From assembly GCF_900100385.1 (NCBI RefSeq), contig NZ_FNFC01000010.1:97899-161898 (forward strand): a stretch of DNA of 64,000 nt, written 5' to 3'. The stretch's first letter is position 1. Every line of letters starts with the position of its first letter. The stretch is from Halovenus aranensis (lineage in GTDB: Archaea > Halobacteriota > Halobacteria > Halobacteriales > Haloarculaceae). The notes beneath the pieces are model-generated. The model searched no databases and had not been told where the DNA came from. It was given only the letters and a program-made list of their open reading frames with translations. Below are positions 9,325-18,749 of this stretch, piece after piece. The position numbers were made by a program, and so were the translations under genes.

Positions 9325-9612
9325 ATGGAGTTCGACAAGCTCGTCCACCAGCCGACGCGACTGCAAATATTCGCGTATCTCTACCGCCACGGCCGCTCGC
9401 CGTTTACCGAACTCGTCACCGCTCTCGACGTGACCGAGGGGAACCTGTCCAGTCACCTCCAGACGATGGAGTCCGAGAGAGCCGTCGTGGTCGAAAAGGA
9501 GTTCGTCGACCGGAAACCACAGACGACATACGAGCTCACCGACGAGGGGAACGAACTGTTCGAGGACCACGTCGAAACTCTGGAGACACTCATCGACGGT
9601 CTCGACGGCTGA
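9325..9612 (+). CDS. Winged-helix transcriptional regulator (HTH_34-like)
   Basis: 95 residues covering one winged helix: opening FDKLVHQPTRLQIFAYL, recognition region around TEGNLSSHLQTME, wing with KPQTTYELTDEG. This matches the HTH_34 / MarR-ArsR-like pattern as I know it. The ATG at 9325 lies 2 bp after the stop of the preceding gene; frame upstream of it is shadow of that gene. As last gene of the exporter operon it most likely autoregulates the operon, for which the AT-rich inverted repeat near 6848 is a candidate site. Confidence 0.85.
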   Translation: MEFDKLVHQPTRLQIFAYLYRHGRSPFTELVTALDVTEGNLSSHLQTMESERAVVVEKEFVDRKPQTTYELTDEGNELFEDHVETLETLIDGLDG

Positions 9613-9630
9613 ACCCTCTCTGTGACTGAT

Positions 9631-11007
9631 TCAGGCGAACACGTACACTGAGCCCGCTGGCTCGCCCGATGGCACGTTCCGCCCTGGTGCCCCGACGACG
9701 GCCGTTTCGCTGTCGGCCGAGACCGCAACAGCCTCGCCGAATGCGTCGCTGGCGTTGCCCTCGGCGGGCGAGAGTGCGGCCTGCTGTTGCCAGCTCTCAC
9801 CGACCCGCGAGAACAGGAACGCCGCGCCGGTCACGCCGCGCACGTCGCTGCCGAGCGTGGCACCGACGACAGCGGTCTCTCCGCCGTCGGAGACGGTCAC
9901 TGCCCCACCGAAGAAATCGCCCGGCTCACCGTTGCTGGCGGTGAGTTTTGTCTGCTGTTGCCAGTCGTCTCCGCCTCGTGTGAACACGTAGGCAGCGCCT
10001 GCGTTCTGGCCGTTTGGCTCTTCCTCGCGGCGGGCTCCGACGACGGCGGTCGTGCCGTCACCCGATACCGCGACGCTGTAACCTAGTTCGTCGCCCGTGT
10101 CGCCGTCGTCGGCGAGAAGCGCGGTCTGCTGTTGCCACTCACCGTCAGCCCGCGCGAACACGTACGCTGACCCGCGTAGCGGGGACTCCTGGCTGCCGTC
10201 GCCGGGACAGCCGACTACCGCGTTTTTGCCATCGCCCGAGAGTGCGACTGACCTGCCGAAGTTCTCCGCTGTGTCGCCGTCGGCTGGGGCGAGTCTCGCC
10301 TGCTGTTGCCAGCTACCATCGACACGCGAGAACACATACGCTGAGCCGCCTTCCGTGCCGTTCGGGTCGTCGTCCAGGCTGGCACCGACGACGGCTGTCG
10401 TCCCGTCGTTCGAAACCGCAGCCGACGCGCCGAACCGGTCGTTTTCGTCGCCGTCGTCGGGAACGAGTGCGGTCTGTCGTTCCCACCCCTCCTCTGTCTG
10501 TGTGAACACGTAGGCCGCTCCCGCGTTCTGCCCGTTGCGGTCGCTTCCAGTGGCTCCAGCGACGACACTCGTGCCGTCTGCCGATAGTGAAACGGCGTCG
10601 CCGAGTTCGTCATTCTCCTCACCGTCGCCGGCGACGAGCCTGGCCTGCTGTTGCCAGCCGCCCTCGTCGCGCGAGAACACAGACAGCGAGCCAGCGTCGC
10701 TCCCGTCTCCGGTATCGTCGCCGACCGCTCCGACGACAGCAGTCGTCCCGTCCGCAGACACGGCGACCTCGTGGCCGAAGAAATCTTCCTCCTCGTCGTC
10801 GGGGCTGAGCTTTGCCTGCTGTTGTAACGGCTGGACCAACGTCGGCCCGTCACCGTCGTCAGTGCCGTTCGCTGTCTTCGCCGTGTCCTCGCCGTCGACG
10901 CCGGTCTCACCGTTGGCCTCGGTCTCGTCGTCGTCGCGACATCCAGCGAGCGAAGCAATCGAGATTGTGCCGGCTGTTGCGAGCAACTGTCGTCGAGTCC
11001 GCTGCAT
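9631..11007 (-). CDS. Tat-exported FG-GAP beta-propeller lipoprotein
   Basis: 458 residues. A twin-arginine start (QRTRRQLLATAG) and a lipobox LAGC at about residue 22 indicate Tat export and lipid anchoring. A Glu/Asp/Thr linker follows. Then come seven repeats of about 55 residues, each with a WQQQ-type strand, a D-x-FG element and a VAVS-DG-TAVVGA strand. These are FG-GAP (integrin alpha-like) repeats, and seven is the number for a closed propeller. Each repeat carries acidic loops that could bind calcium. Converges with the regulator gene; own promoter. Probably surface recognition or adhesion, inferred from fold. Confidence 0.85.
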   Translation of the reverse strand: MQRTRRQLLATAGTISIASLAGCRDDDETEANGETGVDGEDTAKTANGTDDGDGPTLVQPLQQQAKLSPDDEEEDFFGHEVAVSADGTTAVVGAVGDDTGDGSDAGSLSVFSRDEGGWQQQARLVAGDGEENDELGDAVSLSADGTSVVAGATGSDRNGQNAGAAYVFTQTEEGWERQTALVPDDGDENDRFGASAAVSNDGTTAVVGASLDDDPNGTEGGSAYVFSRVDGSWQQQARLAPADGDTAENFGRSVALSGDGKNAVVGCPGDGSQESPLRGSAYVFARADGEWQQQTALLADDGDTGDELGYSVAVSGDGTTAVVGARREEEPNGQNAGAAYVFTRGGDDWQQQTKLTASNGEPGDFFGGAVTVSDGGETAVVGATLGSDVRGVTGAAFLFSRVGESWQQQAALSPAEGNASDAFGEAVAVSADSETAVVGAPGRNVPSGEPAGSVYVFA

Positions 11008-11154
11008 ACCGGCGACTCGAGATGACCGCTGAAACCCTTACCGCATTCGTTCACAGGAACGACGGCTTCGTCGTCGTGCGGTCACACCGGGTGACGAGAC
11101 CGCCACGCACTGACTCACGGAGGGATTTAGAGGCTTGAACCCGAAGGGTGGCGC

Positions 11155-11775
11155 ATGGAGTCGCACCTGCGCGCCGGCGTCGCGGTCTACAACGCCGGCC
11201 AGTACCACGCGGCCCACGACGCCTGGGAGGACCACTGGCTCGACCTCGAACAGGGGACCGACGACGAGCAGTTCCTCCACGGGCTCATCCAGTTCACCGC
11301 TGCTGTCCACCACGCCCGTACTCGCAACTGGAGCGGAGCAACCGGGCTGGCGAGCAGTGCCCGCGACTATCTCGGGGCTGTTCCGGCAACCTACCGCGGG
11401 CTCGACGTGGCCGACGCGAGACGCTTTCTCGCCGCCCTCGCAACGGACCCCGAACGCATAGAGCGCGGCCAGCCGCCGGCACTGACCATCGACGGAGACG
11501 CTATCGCGCTTGCAGACCTGGCCTTCGAGCCGACGACAGTCGCCGCCGAAGTCCTTGCCGAGGAACACGACTACGACACGGGAGTCATCGAGCAGGCGGC
11601 CACGTTCGCGCGGGCGGACCTCGACGACGGACAGACGGCCAGCCCGTTCGTGACGCTGTTGTTCGATTTCACGAGAACACCCACACAGCGCCCCATCATC
11701 GCTCAGCGACTCTCGGAACACACACAAAAGCGGGCACAGCGTGCAGACGACGTCGCTGGACTGTTCGACGCGTAG
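11155..11775 (+). CDS. DUF309 domain protein
   Basis: 206 residues. The N-terminal DUF309 signature reads NAGQYHAAHDAWEDHWLDL, followed by the helix HGLIQFTAAVHHA. This all-helical family has no settled biochemical role. A TATA-like GATTTAGAG about 27 bp before the ATG suggests a leaderless transcript. Its stop codon directly abuts the 3' end of the convergent histidine-kinase gene with no gap. Confidence 0.85.
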   Translation: MESHLRAGVAVYNAGQYHAAHDAWEDHWLDLEQGTDDEQFLHGLIQFTAAVHHARTRNWSGATGLASSARDYLGAVPATYRGLDVADARRFLAALATDPERIERGQPPALTIDGDAIALADLAFEPTTVAAEVLAEEHDYDTGVIEQAATFARADLDDGQTASPFVTLLFDFTRTPTQRPIIAQRLSEHTQKRAQRADDVAGLFDA

Positions 11776-13440
11776 TCAGGTGTCGACGGCGACATCGCGG
11801 ATTTCGAACCGTGCGCCGCCGCTCTCGCTCTCGGTGACAAGAAGCGACCAGCCGTGGTCTTCGACCACCCGCCTGACGACTGCGAGTCCGAGACCGGTCC
11901 CGTGTGCGAGGTTGGTTGTCCCGCTCGTGAGGACGGCCTCGCGGTCGCTGGGCGGGATGCCGGAGCCGTCGTCCTCGATGAAAAACCCCTCCTCGAAGGA
12001 GCCAACGGTGACGGTGACGCCGTTGCCGGTGTGCTCGACAGCGTTGCGAAGGAGATTCGCGAGTAGCTGGTGGAGGCGGTCGGTGTCGGCACGCACCGTC
12101 GCCTCTGTGTCGACGACGAGTTCCGTGTTCGGCGTTCGGATGTGTTGCCAGCACTCGGTCACGAGGCGGTCCAGCCTGACGGGTTCGACCATGACCTCGG
12201 CGCTCCCCTCACGCGCCAGCGCGAGTGTGTCGTCGATGAGACGGCTCATCCGCTGAATCGACCGTTCCATGTGTTCGAAATGCTCTGCGTCGCCGGTGTC
12301 TCTGGCGAGCGAGAGCCGCGCTTCGAGGACACTCAGCGGGTTTCGCATCTCGTGGCTCAGTCGGCTGGCGAACTGGTCGAGCCGCTCGTTTTGTGCCTCG
12401 AGCTTGCGCGCCCGGCGCTGTAGCTCTTTCTGGCGCTCTATTCGCTCGATTGCGGCTTCGGCCGAGTCGGCGAGTAACTCGATAATCTGGCGGTCGGTCT
12501 CGTCGAAGGCGTCTCGCTCCCGTGTTGCCGCCTGGAATATCCCCCACTTCCCGAGTGGCACACTGATAACCGACTGATAGTCGGAACTCGCCGCCCGGTA
12601 CTTGGTCTGGTTCAGGTCGTCGACGACGACGGTCTCGCCCCGGTCGTAGGACTCGACTGCGAGACTCCCCGACTGGTCCAGTGGCGTCTCCGTATAGAAA
12701 TCTTCGAGGTTCATCGTCGAGCCGACTGCCCGCGTCTTCAGTACATCACCCACCCGCTCGTCGAGCGTACAGATAGCGATGTCGAGGACTTGCTCGACGG
12801 TTTCGACGAACAGGTCGTAGATATCGTCTTTCTCGGTGGTGAGTTTCATTGCCGTCGAAACGGCGTGGACGGCCTCTATCTGCTCGTTTTGCCGTTCGAG
12901 CGCTGCGGTCCGCTGTTCGAGTGTGGTCTCTCGTTGAATGCGCTCGATTGTCGTCGCCAGCGGCGCAACGAGTAACTCGACCAGCCTGCGGTCTTCCTGG
13001 TCGAAAGCCCCCGTCTGTTCGCCGATTGCCTGGAACGCCCCCCAGCCGCCGACTGGAACTGTGAGCACGCTCTTGACTTGCCCATCGTTCTGTGCCGCCT
13101 CTCTCATCTCTGTAATGTCGTTGTCGATGCGAGATTCGTCTGCGGAGAACGCCGCTCCCACGATTCCCTCGTCGATACCGAGTGGCCTGTCACCGGGTTC
13201 GAGGTCGTCGGCCCGCTCGACGGCGACCACCTCGAACATCTCGCTCTCGCGGTCTGCCTTGGCGATGAGACAGCCGTCGAACCCCAGAATCTCGGTCGCC
13301 GTCGATACCGTTTGGCAGGCACTTTCCTCGATGCTGTCGGACGCATACAGGGCCGTGGTTGCTCGGTGAAGCTGTTCGAGGCGCTCGCTGTCGAGCTGTG
13401 AGTCGACACGCTCTGATTCGGCCTGCTCGTTTCGCTCCAT
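11776..13440 (-). CDS. Soluble GAF-GAF sensor histidine kinase
   Basis: 554 residues, no membrane helix. Two GAF domains (about 25-170 and 190-335) each followed by coiled coil, then HisKA with the phosphoacceptor in RLSHEMRNPLS, and an HATPase_c domain with N box LLRNAVEHTG, G1 EDDGSGIPP and G2 GTGLGLAVVRRV. The duplicated GAF modules share a motif V-x-GKWGIFQA / VGGWGAFQA and resemble haloarchaeal 'bat'-like GAF sensors. It autophosphorylates on His in response to a cytoplasmic ligand, light or redox signal (unknown). No response regulator is adjacent. Confidence 0.9.
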   Translation of the reverse strand: MERNEQAESERVDSQLDSERLEQLHRATTALYASDSIEESACQTVSTATEILGFDGCLIAKADRESEMFEVVAVERADDLEPGDRPLGIDEGIVGAAFSADESRIDNDITEMREAAQNDGQVKSVLTVPVGGWGAFQAIGEQTGAFDQEDRRLVELLVAPLATTIERIQRETTLEQRTAALERQNEQIEAVHAVSTAMKLTTEKDDIYDLFVETVEQVLDIAICTLDERVGDVLKTRAVGSTMNLEDFYTETPLDQSGSLAVESYDRGETVVVDDLNQTKYRAASSDYQSVISVPLGKWGIFQAATRERDAFDETDRQIIELLADSAEAAIERIERQKELQRRARKLEAQNERLDQFASRLSHEMRNPLSVLEARLSLARDTGDAEHFEHMERSIQRMSRLIDDTLALAREGSAEVMVEPVRLDRLVTECWQHIRTPNTELVVDTEATVRADTDRLHQLLANLLRNAVEHTGNGVTVTVGSFEEGFFIEDDGSGIPPSDREAVLTSGTTNLAHGTGLGLAVVRRVVEDHGWSLLVTESESGGARFEIRDVAVDT

Positions 13441-13652
13441 CTATCGTACCACCAGTCTGTTTGCGGCGCCGTACAGGCTATCTAGTCAGGAAGCCCATAA
13501 AGGTATTATCACGTACCATTCCATCGACATTCTAGCTGAGTTGTCGACAGCCGGCGGTCGTCGCGCCGTGATATGCCTGTGATACTGTCAGGTGGTTTCT
13601 CGAAAGTCTTTAGGAGGCAACCCGGCCTAACACCGATAACGAGGTGGCCCCC

Positions 13653-16133
13653 GTGAGAGTTATTATCACCGAGAAAGACAACGCTGCGCGCCGAATCGCG
13701 GACATTCTGAGCGACGGAACTGCCGACGCCGAGAGGCGAAACGGCGTGAACGTGTATCGCTGGGGCGGCACCCGTGTCGTCGGCCTCTCTGGTCACGTCG
13801 TCGGGCTGGATTTCCCGCCAGAGTACGAGAACTGGCGGGACGTCGAGCCGGTCGAACTCATCGACGCCGAGGTGGTCACCGAGCCGACACAGGAGAACAT
13901 CGTCCGCACGCTGTCGGAGCTGGCCGCCGAGGCCGACGAGGTCGTCATCGCGACTGACTACGACCGCGAGGGCGAACTCATCGGGAAAGAGGCATACGAA
14001 CTCGTTCGCGAGGTGTTCGACGGCCCAATCGAGCGCGTCCGGTTCTCCTCGATTACCGACCGCGAGGTCCACGAGGCGTTCGACAACCCCGACGACCTGG
14101 ATTTCGACCTCGCGGCCGCCGGCGAGGCCCGGCAGGTCATCGACCTCATCTGGGGGGCCGCACTCACCCGGTTTCTCTCGCTTTCCGCTCGCCAGCTCGG
14201 CAACGACTTCATCTCTGTCGGCCGGGTCCAGTCGCCGACGCTGAAGCTCATCGTCGACCGCGAGCGCGAAATCGAGGCCTTCGACCCCGAAACGTACTGG
14301 GAGCTGTTCGCCGACCTGACCAAAGACGGCGATACCTTCGAGGCACAGTATTTCTACGACGACGACGGCAGCGAGGCCGAACGGGTCTGGGACGAGGAAG
14401 TCGCGACGACCGTCAACGAGACAGTCGAGAGCGCCGATACCGCGACCGTCACCAGTGTTTCCCGTCGAACACGGACGGACTCGCCACCCGACCCGTTCAA
14501 TACGACGGCTTTCATCAGCGCTGCGGGTTCGCTGGGATACTCCGCACAGCGGGCGATGTCCATCGCGGAGGACCTCTATACGGCCGGCTATGTCACCTAC
14601 CCGCGGACCGACAACACGGTCTACCCGGACGACCTCGACCCCGAAGCGTTGCTCGATTCGTTTGTCGGGACCGACGAGTTCGGCGACGACGCGGAGTCGC
14701 TGCTCGCTCTGGAGGACATCGAACCGACCGAAGGCGACGAGGAGACCACAGACCACCCGCCGATTCATCCGACCGGCGAGTTGCCGGCGTGGGGCGACCT
14801 TGAGGAGGACGAGTGGAACGTCTACGAACTCATCGTCCGGCGGTTTTTCGCCACGGTGGCAGAGGCCGCGACCTGGGAGCATCTCCGCGTCGTCGCCGAG
14901 GCCGACGGGCACACGCTCAAGGCAAACGGCAAACGTCTCGTCGAGGAGGGGTATCACGCGGTCTATCCGTACAGTAGCGCCAGCGAAAACGTCGTTCCGG
15001 ACCTCGAAGAGGGGGAAACGCTCGCTATCGCGGATGTCGACCTCGCCGAGAAAGAGACCCAACCGCCCCGGCGGTACGGCCAGTCTCGGCTCATCAAGCA
15101 GATGGAGAAGATGGGTATCGGGACGAAGGCGACCCGTCACCACATCATCGAGAAACTCTACGACCGGGGGTACATCGAGGACGACCCGCCCCAGCCGACG
15201 AAACTGGCCGAGGCAGTCGTCGACGCCGCCGAGGCGTTTGCCGACCTCGTCGTCAGCGAGGAGATGACCGCCCAGCTCGAACGCGACATGACCGCTATCG
15301 CCGAGGGCGAGGCGACCTACGAGGAAGTGACCGAGGAGTCGAGAGAGATGCTCCGGCGGGTGTTCGCGGAACTGCGCGAGTCACAGGAGGAAATCGGCGA
15401 CCACCTCCAGGAGTCGCTCAAGGCCGACCGTCGGCTGGGACCGTGTCCGGAGTGTGGCGACGAACTGCTGGTCCGGCGCAGCCGTCAGGGGTCGTATTTC
15501 GTCGGCTGTGACGGCTTCCCTGACTGTCGGTTCACGCTGCCGCTGCCAAGCACCGGCGAGCCGCTCGTGCTCGAGGAGCACTGTGAGGACCACGACACCA
15601 ACCACGTGAAGATGCTCGCGGGCCGGGACACGTTCGTCCACGGCTGTCCCCGGTGTGCCGCCGCCGAGGCCGACGAGAGCGAGGACCGCATCCTTGGAGC
15701 CTGTCCCGAGTGTGGAGGGGAACACGACGGCGAACTCGCCATCAAACAGCTCCGCTCTGGCTCGCGGCTCGCGGGCTGTACCCGCTATCCGGATTGTGAG
15801 TACTCGCTGCCCCTGCCCCGCCGGGGCGACATCGAAATCACCGACGAGTACTGCGAGGAGCACGACCTCCCCGAACTCGTGGTCCAGGACGGCGACGAGC
15901 CCTGGGAGCTTGGGTGTCCGGTCTGTAACTACCAGGAGTACCAGGCCCGCCAGGCAATCGACGACCTCGAAGACCTGAACGGCGTCGGCCCGGCGACCGC
16001 CGAGAAACTCGCCGACGCCGGCGTCGATTCGCCGGAAGACCTCACAGATGTCGACCCCGACGACCTCGCCCAGCGGACCCAGGGCGTCACCGCCGAGACG
16101 GTCCGCGAGTGGCAGGCTGAGCTTGCCGGCTAG
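13653..16133 (+). CDS. topA: DNA topoisomerase I (type IA)
   Basis: 826 residues. TOPRIM domain at the start (IITEKDNAARRIAD; acidic DYDREGE near 105). The active-site Tyr lies in YVTYPRTDNT (about 320). Then come two C-terminal four-Cys zinc ribbons (CPECGDEL...FPDC and CPECGGEH...YPDC) and a terminal helix-hairpin-helix (LNGVGPATAEKLADAG). It relaxes negatively supercoiled DNA by single-strand passage. I prefer the GTG at 13653 over the GTG at 13644: it puts GAGGTG (13641-13646) six bases upstream as a Shine-Dalgarno, and homologues begin close to this point. A TATA-like CTTTAGG at 13606 would give a short leader, consistent with this. Confidence 0.93.
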   Translation: MRVIITEKDNAARRIADILSDGTADAERRNGVNVYRWGGTRVVGLSGHVVGLDFPPEYENWRDVEPVELIDAEVVTEPTQENIVRTLSELAAEADEVVIATDYDREGELIGKEAYELVREVFDGPIERVRFSSITDREVHEAFDNPDDLDFDLAAAGEARQVIDLIWGAALTRFLSLSARQLGNDFISVGRVQSPTLKLIVDREREIEAFDPETYWELFADLTKDGDTFEAQYFYDDDGSEAERVWDEEVATTVNETVESADTATVTSVSRRTRTDSPPDPFNTTAFISAAGSLGYSAQRAMSIAEDLYTAGYVTYPRTDNTVYPDDLDPEALLDSFVGTDEFGDDAESLLALEDIEPTEGDEETTDHPPIHPTGELPAWGDLEEDEWNVYELIVRRFFATVAEAATWEHLRVVAEADGHTLKANGKRLVEEGYHAVYPYSSASENVVPDLEEGETLAIADVDLAEKETQPPRRYGQSRLIKQMEKMGIGTKATRHHIIEKLYDRGYIEDDPPQPTKLAEAVVDAAEAFADLVVSEEMTAQLERDMTAIAEGEATYEEVTEESREMLRRVFAELRESQEEIGDHLQESLKADRRLGPCPECGDELLVRRSRQGSYFVGCDGFPDCRFTLPLPSTGEPLVLEEHCEDHDTNHVKMLAGRDTFVHGCPRCAAAEADESEDRILGACPECGGEHDGELAIKQLRSGSRLAGCTRYPDCEYSLPLPRRGDIEITDEYCEEHDLPELVVQDGDEPWELGCPVCNYQEYQARQAIDDLEDLNGVGPATAEKLADAGVDSPEDLTDVDPDDLAQRTQGVTAETVREWQAELAG

Positions 16134-16171
16134 GTCTCGTCACCGACAGCACACCCCAACAGTGAAAGACT

Positions 16172-16180
16172 GTTCTTAAG
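16172..16180 (+). promoter_or_regulatory. TATA box of aspS
   Basis: GTTCTTAAG-type element (16172-16180) centred about 27 bp before the aspS ATG at 16204, in an otherwise GC-rich gap. Spacing implies a leaderless transcript. Confidence 0.5.
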
Positions 16181-16203
16181 TAACGGCACTTTGAACGAAG
16201 AGT

Positions 16204-17508
16204 ATGGACGAACGCACGTACACGGCAGACGCCGAGCCGGGCGACGAGGCGACCGTCGCCGGGTGGGTCCACGAGATTCGAGACCTCGGTGGCATCGCAT
16301 TCCTCATTCTCCGAGACACGACCGGGAAGATTCAGGTCAAATTCGAGAAAGACGAGATGGACGACGACCTCGTCGAGACCGGGCTGGGTGTCCACCGCGA
16401 AAGCGTCATCAGGGTGGCCGGTGCAGTCGAGGAAGAAGAACGCGCCCCGACGGGCGTCGAAATCGTCCCCGAGAGCGTCGAGGTCGTCGCCGAAGCCGAC
16501 CCCGAACTGCCCCTCGACCCCTCCGGAAAGGTCGACGCCGAACTCCCGACCCGGCTGGACAACCGCACGCTCGACCTCCGGAAAGACGAGGTCAAAGCCA
16601 TCTTCGAGATTCGCGCAGAGTTGCTGCGCTCGGTGCGCGAGGCGTTCCGCGGGCTTGGCTGTACGGAGATTAACACGCCGAAAATCGTCGCCACGGGAAC
16701 CGAAGGCGGCACCGAGCTGTTCCCGATTACCTACTTCGGACAGGAGGCGTTCATGAACCAGAGCCCACAGCTGTTCAAACAGCTGATGGTCGGCTCCGGG
16801 CTGGAGCGGGTCTTCGAAATCGGCCCCATCTTCCGCGCCGAGGAACACAACACGCCGCGACACCTCAACGAGGCGACCTCCATCGACTTCGAGTCGGCCT
16901 TCTTCGACGAGTCCGACGCCATGGACGCCTGCGAGACGGTCGTTCGCGCGGCCTACGAGGGCGTCGCCGAGAACTGCGCCACGGAGCTTGAGACGCTCGG
17001 GCTGGCCGAAACCTTCGAGGTGCCCGAGGAGAGCTTCCCGCGCCTGAGCTACGAGGAGGCAATCGAGCGCATCAACGCCACGGGCGAACTCGACGAACAG
17101 CTCGTCTGGGGCGACGACCTGCCGACCGAGGGCGAGCGCGCGCTCGGCGAGGAGATGGGACAGCACTACTTCATCACCGAGTGGCCAAGCGAAATCAAGC
17201 CCTTCTACATCAAGGACAAAGAGGACGACGAGCAGCTCTCGACCGGCTTCGACCTGATGCACCCCTCGATGGAGCTCGTCTCGGGCGGCCAGCGTGAACA
17301 CCGCTACGAACACCTCGTCGCCGGCTTCGAACAGCAGGGACTCGACCCCGAGGCCTTCGAGTACTACACGAAGATGTTCCGATATGGTATGCCACCCCAC
17401 GCCGGCTGGGGACTCGGCGGCGAGCGCCTCGTGATGACGATGCTCGGACTGGACAACATCCGCGAGGCCGTGCTGTTCCCGCGAGACAGGCAACGGCTGA
17501 GTCCGTAG
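16204..17508 (+). CDS. aspS: Aspartate-tRNA(Asp/Asn) ligase
   Basis: 434 residues, the archaeal-type class II AspRS length. N-terminal OB-fold anticodon domain ([15 protein letters not shown]), then motif 2 ([20 protein letters not shown]) and motif 3 ([11 protein letters not shown]). It charges tRNA-Asp and, in organisms lacking AsnRS, also makes Asp-tRNA-Asn for the amidotransferase. The His of GWVHE and the small residues of APTGVEI are the positions known to favour non-discriminating AspRS, so dual specificity is likely, but this is from recalled literature. The 3' end is partly duplicated 66 bp downstream (see repeat). Confidence 0.94.
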   Translation: MDERTYTADAEPGDEATVAGWVHEIRDLGGIAFLILRDTTGKIQVKFEKDEMDDDLVETGLGVHRESVIRVAGAVEEEERAPTGVEIVPESVEVVAEADPELPLDPSGKVDAELPTRLDNRTLDLRKDEVKAIFEIRAELLRSVREAFRGLGCTEINTPKIVATGTEGGTELFPITYFGQEAFMNQSPQLFKQLMVGSGLERVFEIGPIFRAEEHNTPRHLNEATSIDFESAFFDESDAMDACETVVRAAYEGVAENCATELETLGLAETFEVPEESFPRLSYEEAIERINATGELDEQLVWGDDLPTEGERALGEEMGQHYFITEWPSEIKPFYIKDKEDDEQLSTGFDLMHPSMELVSGGQREHRYEHLVAGFEQQGLDPEAFEYYTKMFRYGMPPHAGWGLGGERLVMTMLGLDNIREAVLFPRDRQRLSP

Positions 17509-17564
17509 GCGAAACCGTCCCTGTCGAGCGGAGTGGCGGTGTTCCCGCGAGACCGCCAGCGGCT
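17474..17564 (+). repeat. Partial duplication of aspS 3' end
   Basis: The 25 bases at 17474-17498, encoding the aspS C-terminal FPRDRQRL, recur at 17540-17564 with 22 of 25 identical. The second copy would also read [10 protein letters not shown] in one frame. It looks like a remnant of an alternative gene end left by recombination. Confidence 0.6.
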
Positions 17565-17605
17565 CTCATCGTGGACCGCCGGCGGTTTTGCTGTCCGACA
17601 TTCTG

Positions 17606-17629
17606 ACGGTCAAACGGCGGTTTGACCGT
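17606..17629 (+). terminator. Hairpin terminator-like site after aspS
   Basis: Perfect 10-bp inverted repeat ACGGTCAAAC / GTTTGACCGT with a 4-base loop, followed within a dozen bases by TTCTTTTTG. It has the shape of an intrinsic terminator for aspS; the T-rich tract also overlaps the promoter of the next gene. Confidence 0.55.
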
Positions 17630-17667
17630 TCGTCTGTTCTTTTTGAGTGTCACCCGTCGTTGCCAAT

Positions 17668-18210
17668 ATGAACCGTCGTACGTTCCTCGCTTGCTTGGGA
17701 GGTGGGTCGACCGTCGCACTGGCCGGATGTCTCGACGACACGGGGGCTACTGATGCGGACGAGCCGCCCGAGATTCCGCCACAGTCGTGTCCACCGGCCG
17801 AGACCGACCGCGCGAGTTCTGTCTGCTCGCACACCGTCGAGACGGAGACGGTGTACCTCGACCCGTCGCCGTCAGCAGCCACTCTCGACGCTGGAACTCC
17901 GACAGAGGAGATAACGGTGACCCTGCACAACCAGTCCGCGACGGCGCTCTCGTTCAACCCGCACAGTTGGCGACTCTGGCACAATCCCGACTCCTCGTGG
18001 ACCGCTCTCGACCAGGAACGCTCCGGCAACGGTCACGTGACCGTTCCACCAGAGTCGACACACTCGTGGTCGTTCATGGAAACAGTCGACTCGGTCCGAA
18101 CCGAGCCAGCGCTCGACCCTGGCGTGTACGCCGCAGAACTCGGTGTTCCCGACCCCGAAGCCGACGGGGACTGGATTGCCTGTTTTGCGCTCGTCCGACT
18201 CACTACTTGA
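17668..18210 (+). CDS. Tat-exported lipoprotein, unknown function
   Basis: 180 residues. Starts NRRTFLACLGGG with a twin-arginine motif and a lipobox LAGC at about residue 20, so it is exported and lipid-anchored. The mature part is a single Ig-like beta domain (EEITVTLHNQSATALSFNPH; the protein shows Cys residues near 42, 50 and at the C-terminus). A TATA-like CTTTTTGAG about 26 bp upstream of the ATG at 17668 supports this start. No recognised function. Confidence 0.8.
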   Translation: MNRRTFLACLGGGSTVALAGCLDDTGATDADEPPEIPPQSCPPAETDRASSVCSHTVETETVYLDPSPSAATLDAGTPTEEITVTLHNQSATALSFNPHSWRLWHNPDSSWTALDQERSGNGHVTVPPESTHSWSFMETVDSVRTEPALDPGVYAAELGVPDPEADGDWIACFALVRLTT

Positions 18211-18240
18211 TGTCGTCTTCGTGTCGACAGAATAAACCTG

Positions 18241-18747
18241 CTAGTCCACTTCACCAATGGCACGCTCTCGCAGGCGACCGGTCATCTGGAGGCCGTGGTG
18301 GTCGGTCCGGCGGATGACCCGCTTTGCCTGTGTCGTCGAGAAGTACTTGTCCTCCAGTGACGCGCGGACGACGATACCGAAGGTGCCGGTGACGGTCGCC
18401 CCGAGGCCGTCCGCGACGGCCCGGAGCCGGCGGTCATCAGAGACGAGCGCGCGCTTTTCGCCGCGGTCTCGGGACGCCAGCAGGCCGGCGACCAGATGTA
18501 CGTCGCTCGTCCCTCTGTTCGCATCGAGCAGATTGGCGGCGTCGTCGAGATACTCCTCGGCTGGGGGTGTCGTGTCGACCGCGTGCTCGGCGAGAAACCG
18601 GTCGAGATTCGTCGCGGCGGGCTCGACTGTCACCTGGTCGACGACCGCCTGGGGGACAGCGAGGTCGCCGTCGACGACGCCGAGCAGGTCGAGGTCGCCG
18701 ACCTGTCCGAGGTCGTACAGCGGCGTCGCGTCGACGTAGACGCGCAT
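18241..18747 (-). CDS. PIN-domain toxin (VapC-like, DUF3368-type)
   Basis: 168 residues. PIN nuclease features: VYVDATPLYDLG with the first acidic residue, EEYLDDAANLL and GTSDVHLVAG in the middle, and ALVSDDRRLRAVA near the catalytic C-terminal Asp. Predicted RNase toxin. Its gene follows the UPF0175 antitoxin gene; a GTG at 18753 overlapping the antitoxin stop by 4 bp is an alternative start, two codons upstream of the ATG used here. The C-terminal extension after the PIN core is longer than in small VapC proteins. Confidence 0.8.
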   Translation of the reverse strand: MRVYVDATPLYDLGQVGDLDLLGVVDGDLAVPQAVVDQVTVEPAATNLDRFLAEHAVDTTPPAEEYLDDAANLLDANRGTSDVHLVAGLLASRDRGEKRALVSDDRRLRAVADGLGATVTGTFGIVVRASLEDKYFSTTQAKRVIRRTDHHGLQMTGRLRERAIGEVD

Positions 18748-18749
18748 GG

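Noticed and set aside
13509..15143. 544-codon open frame opposite topA
   Set aside because: Antisense shadow of topA; no domain and atypical composition.
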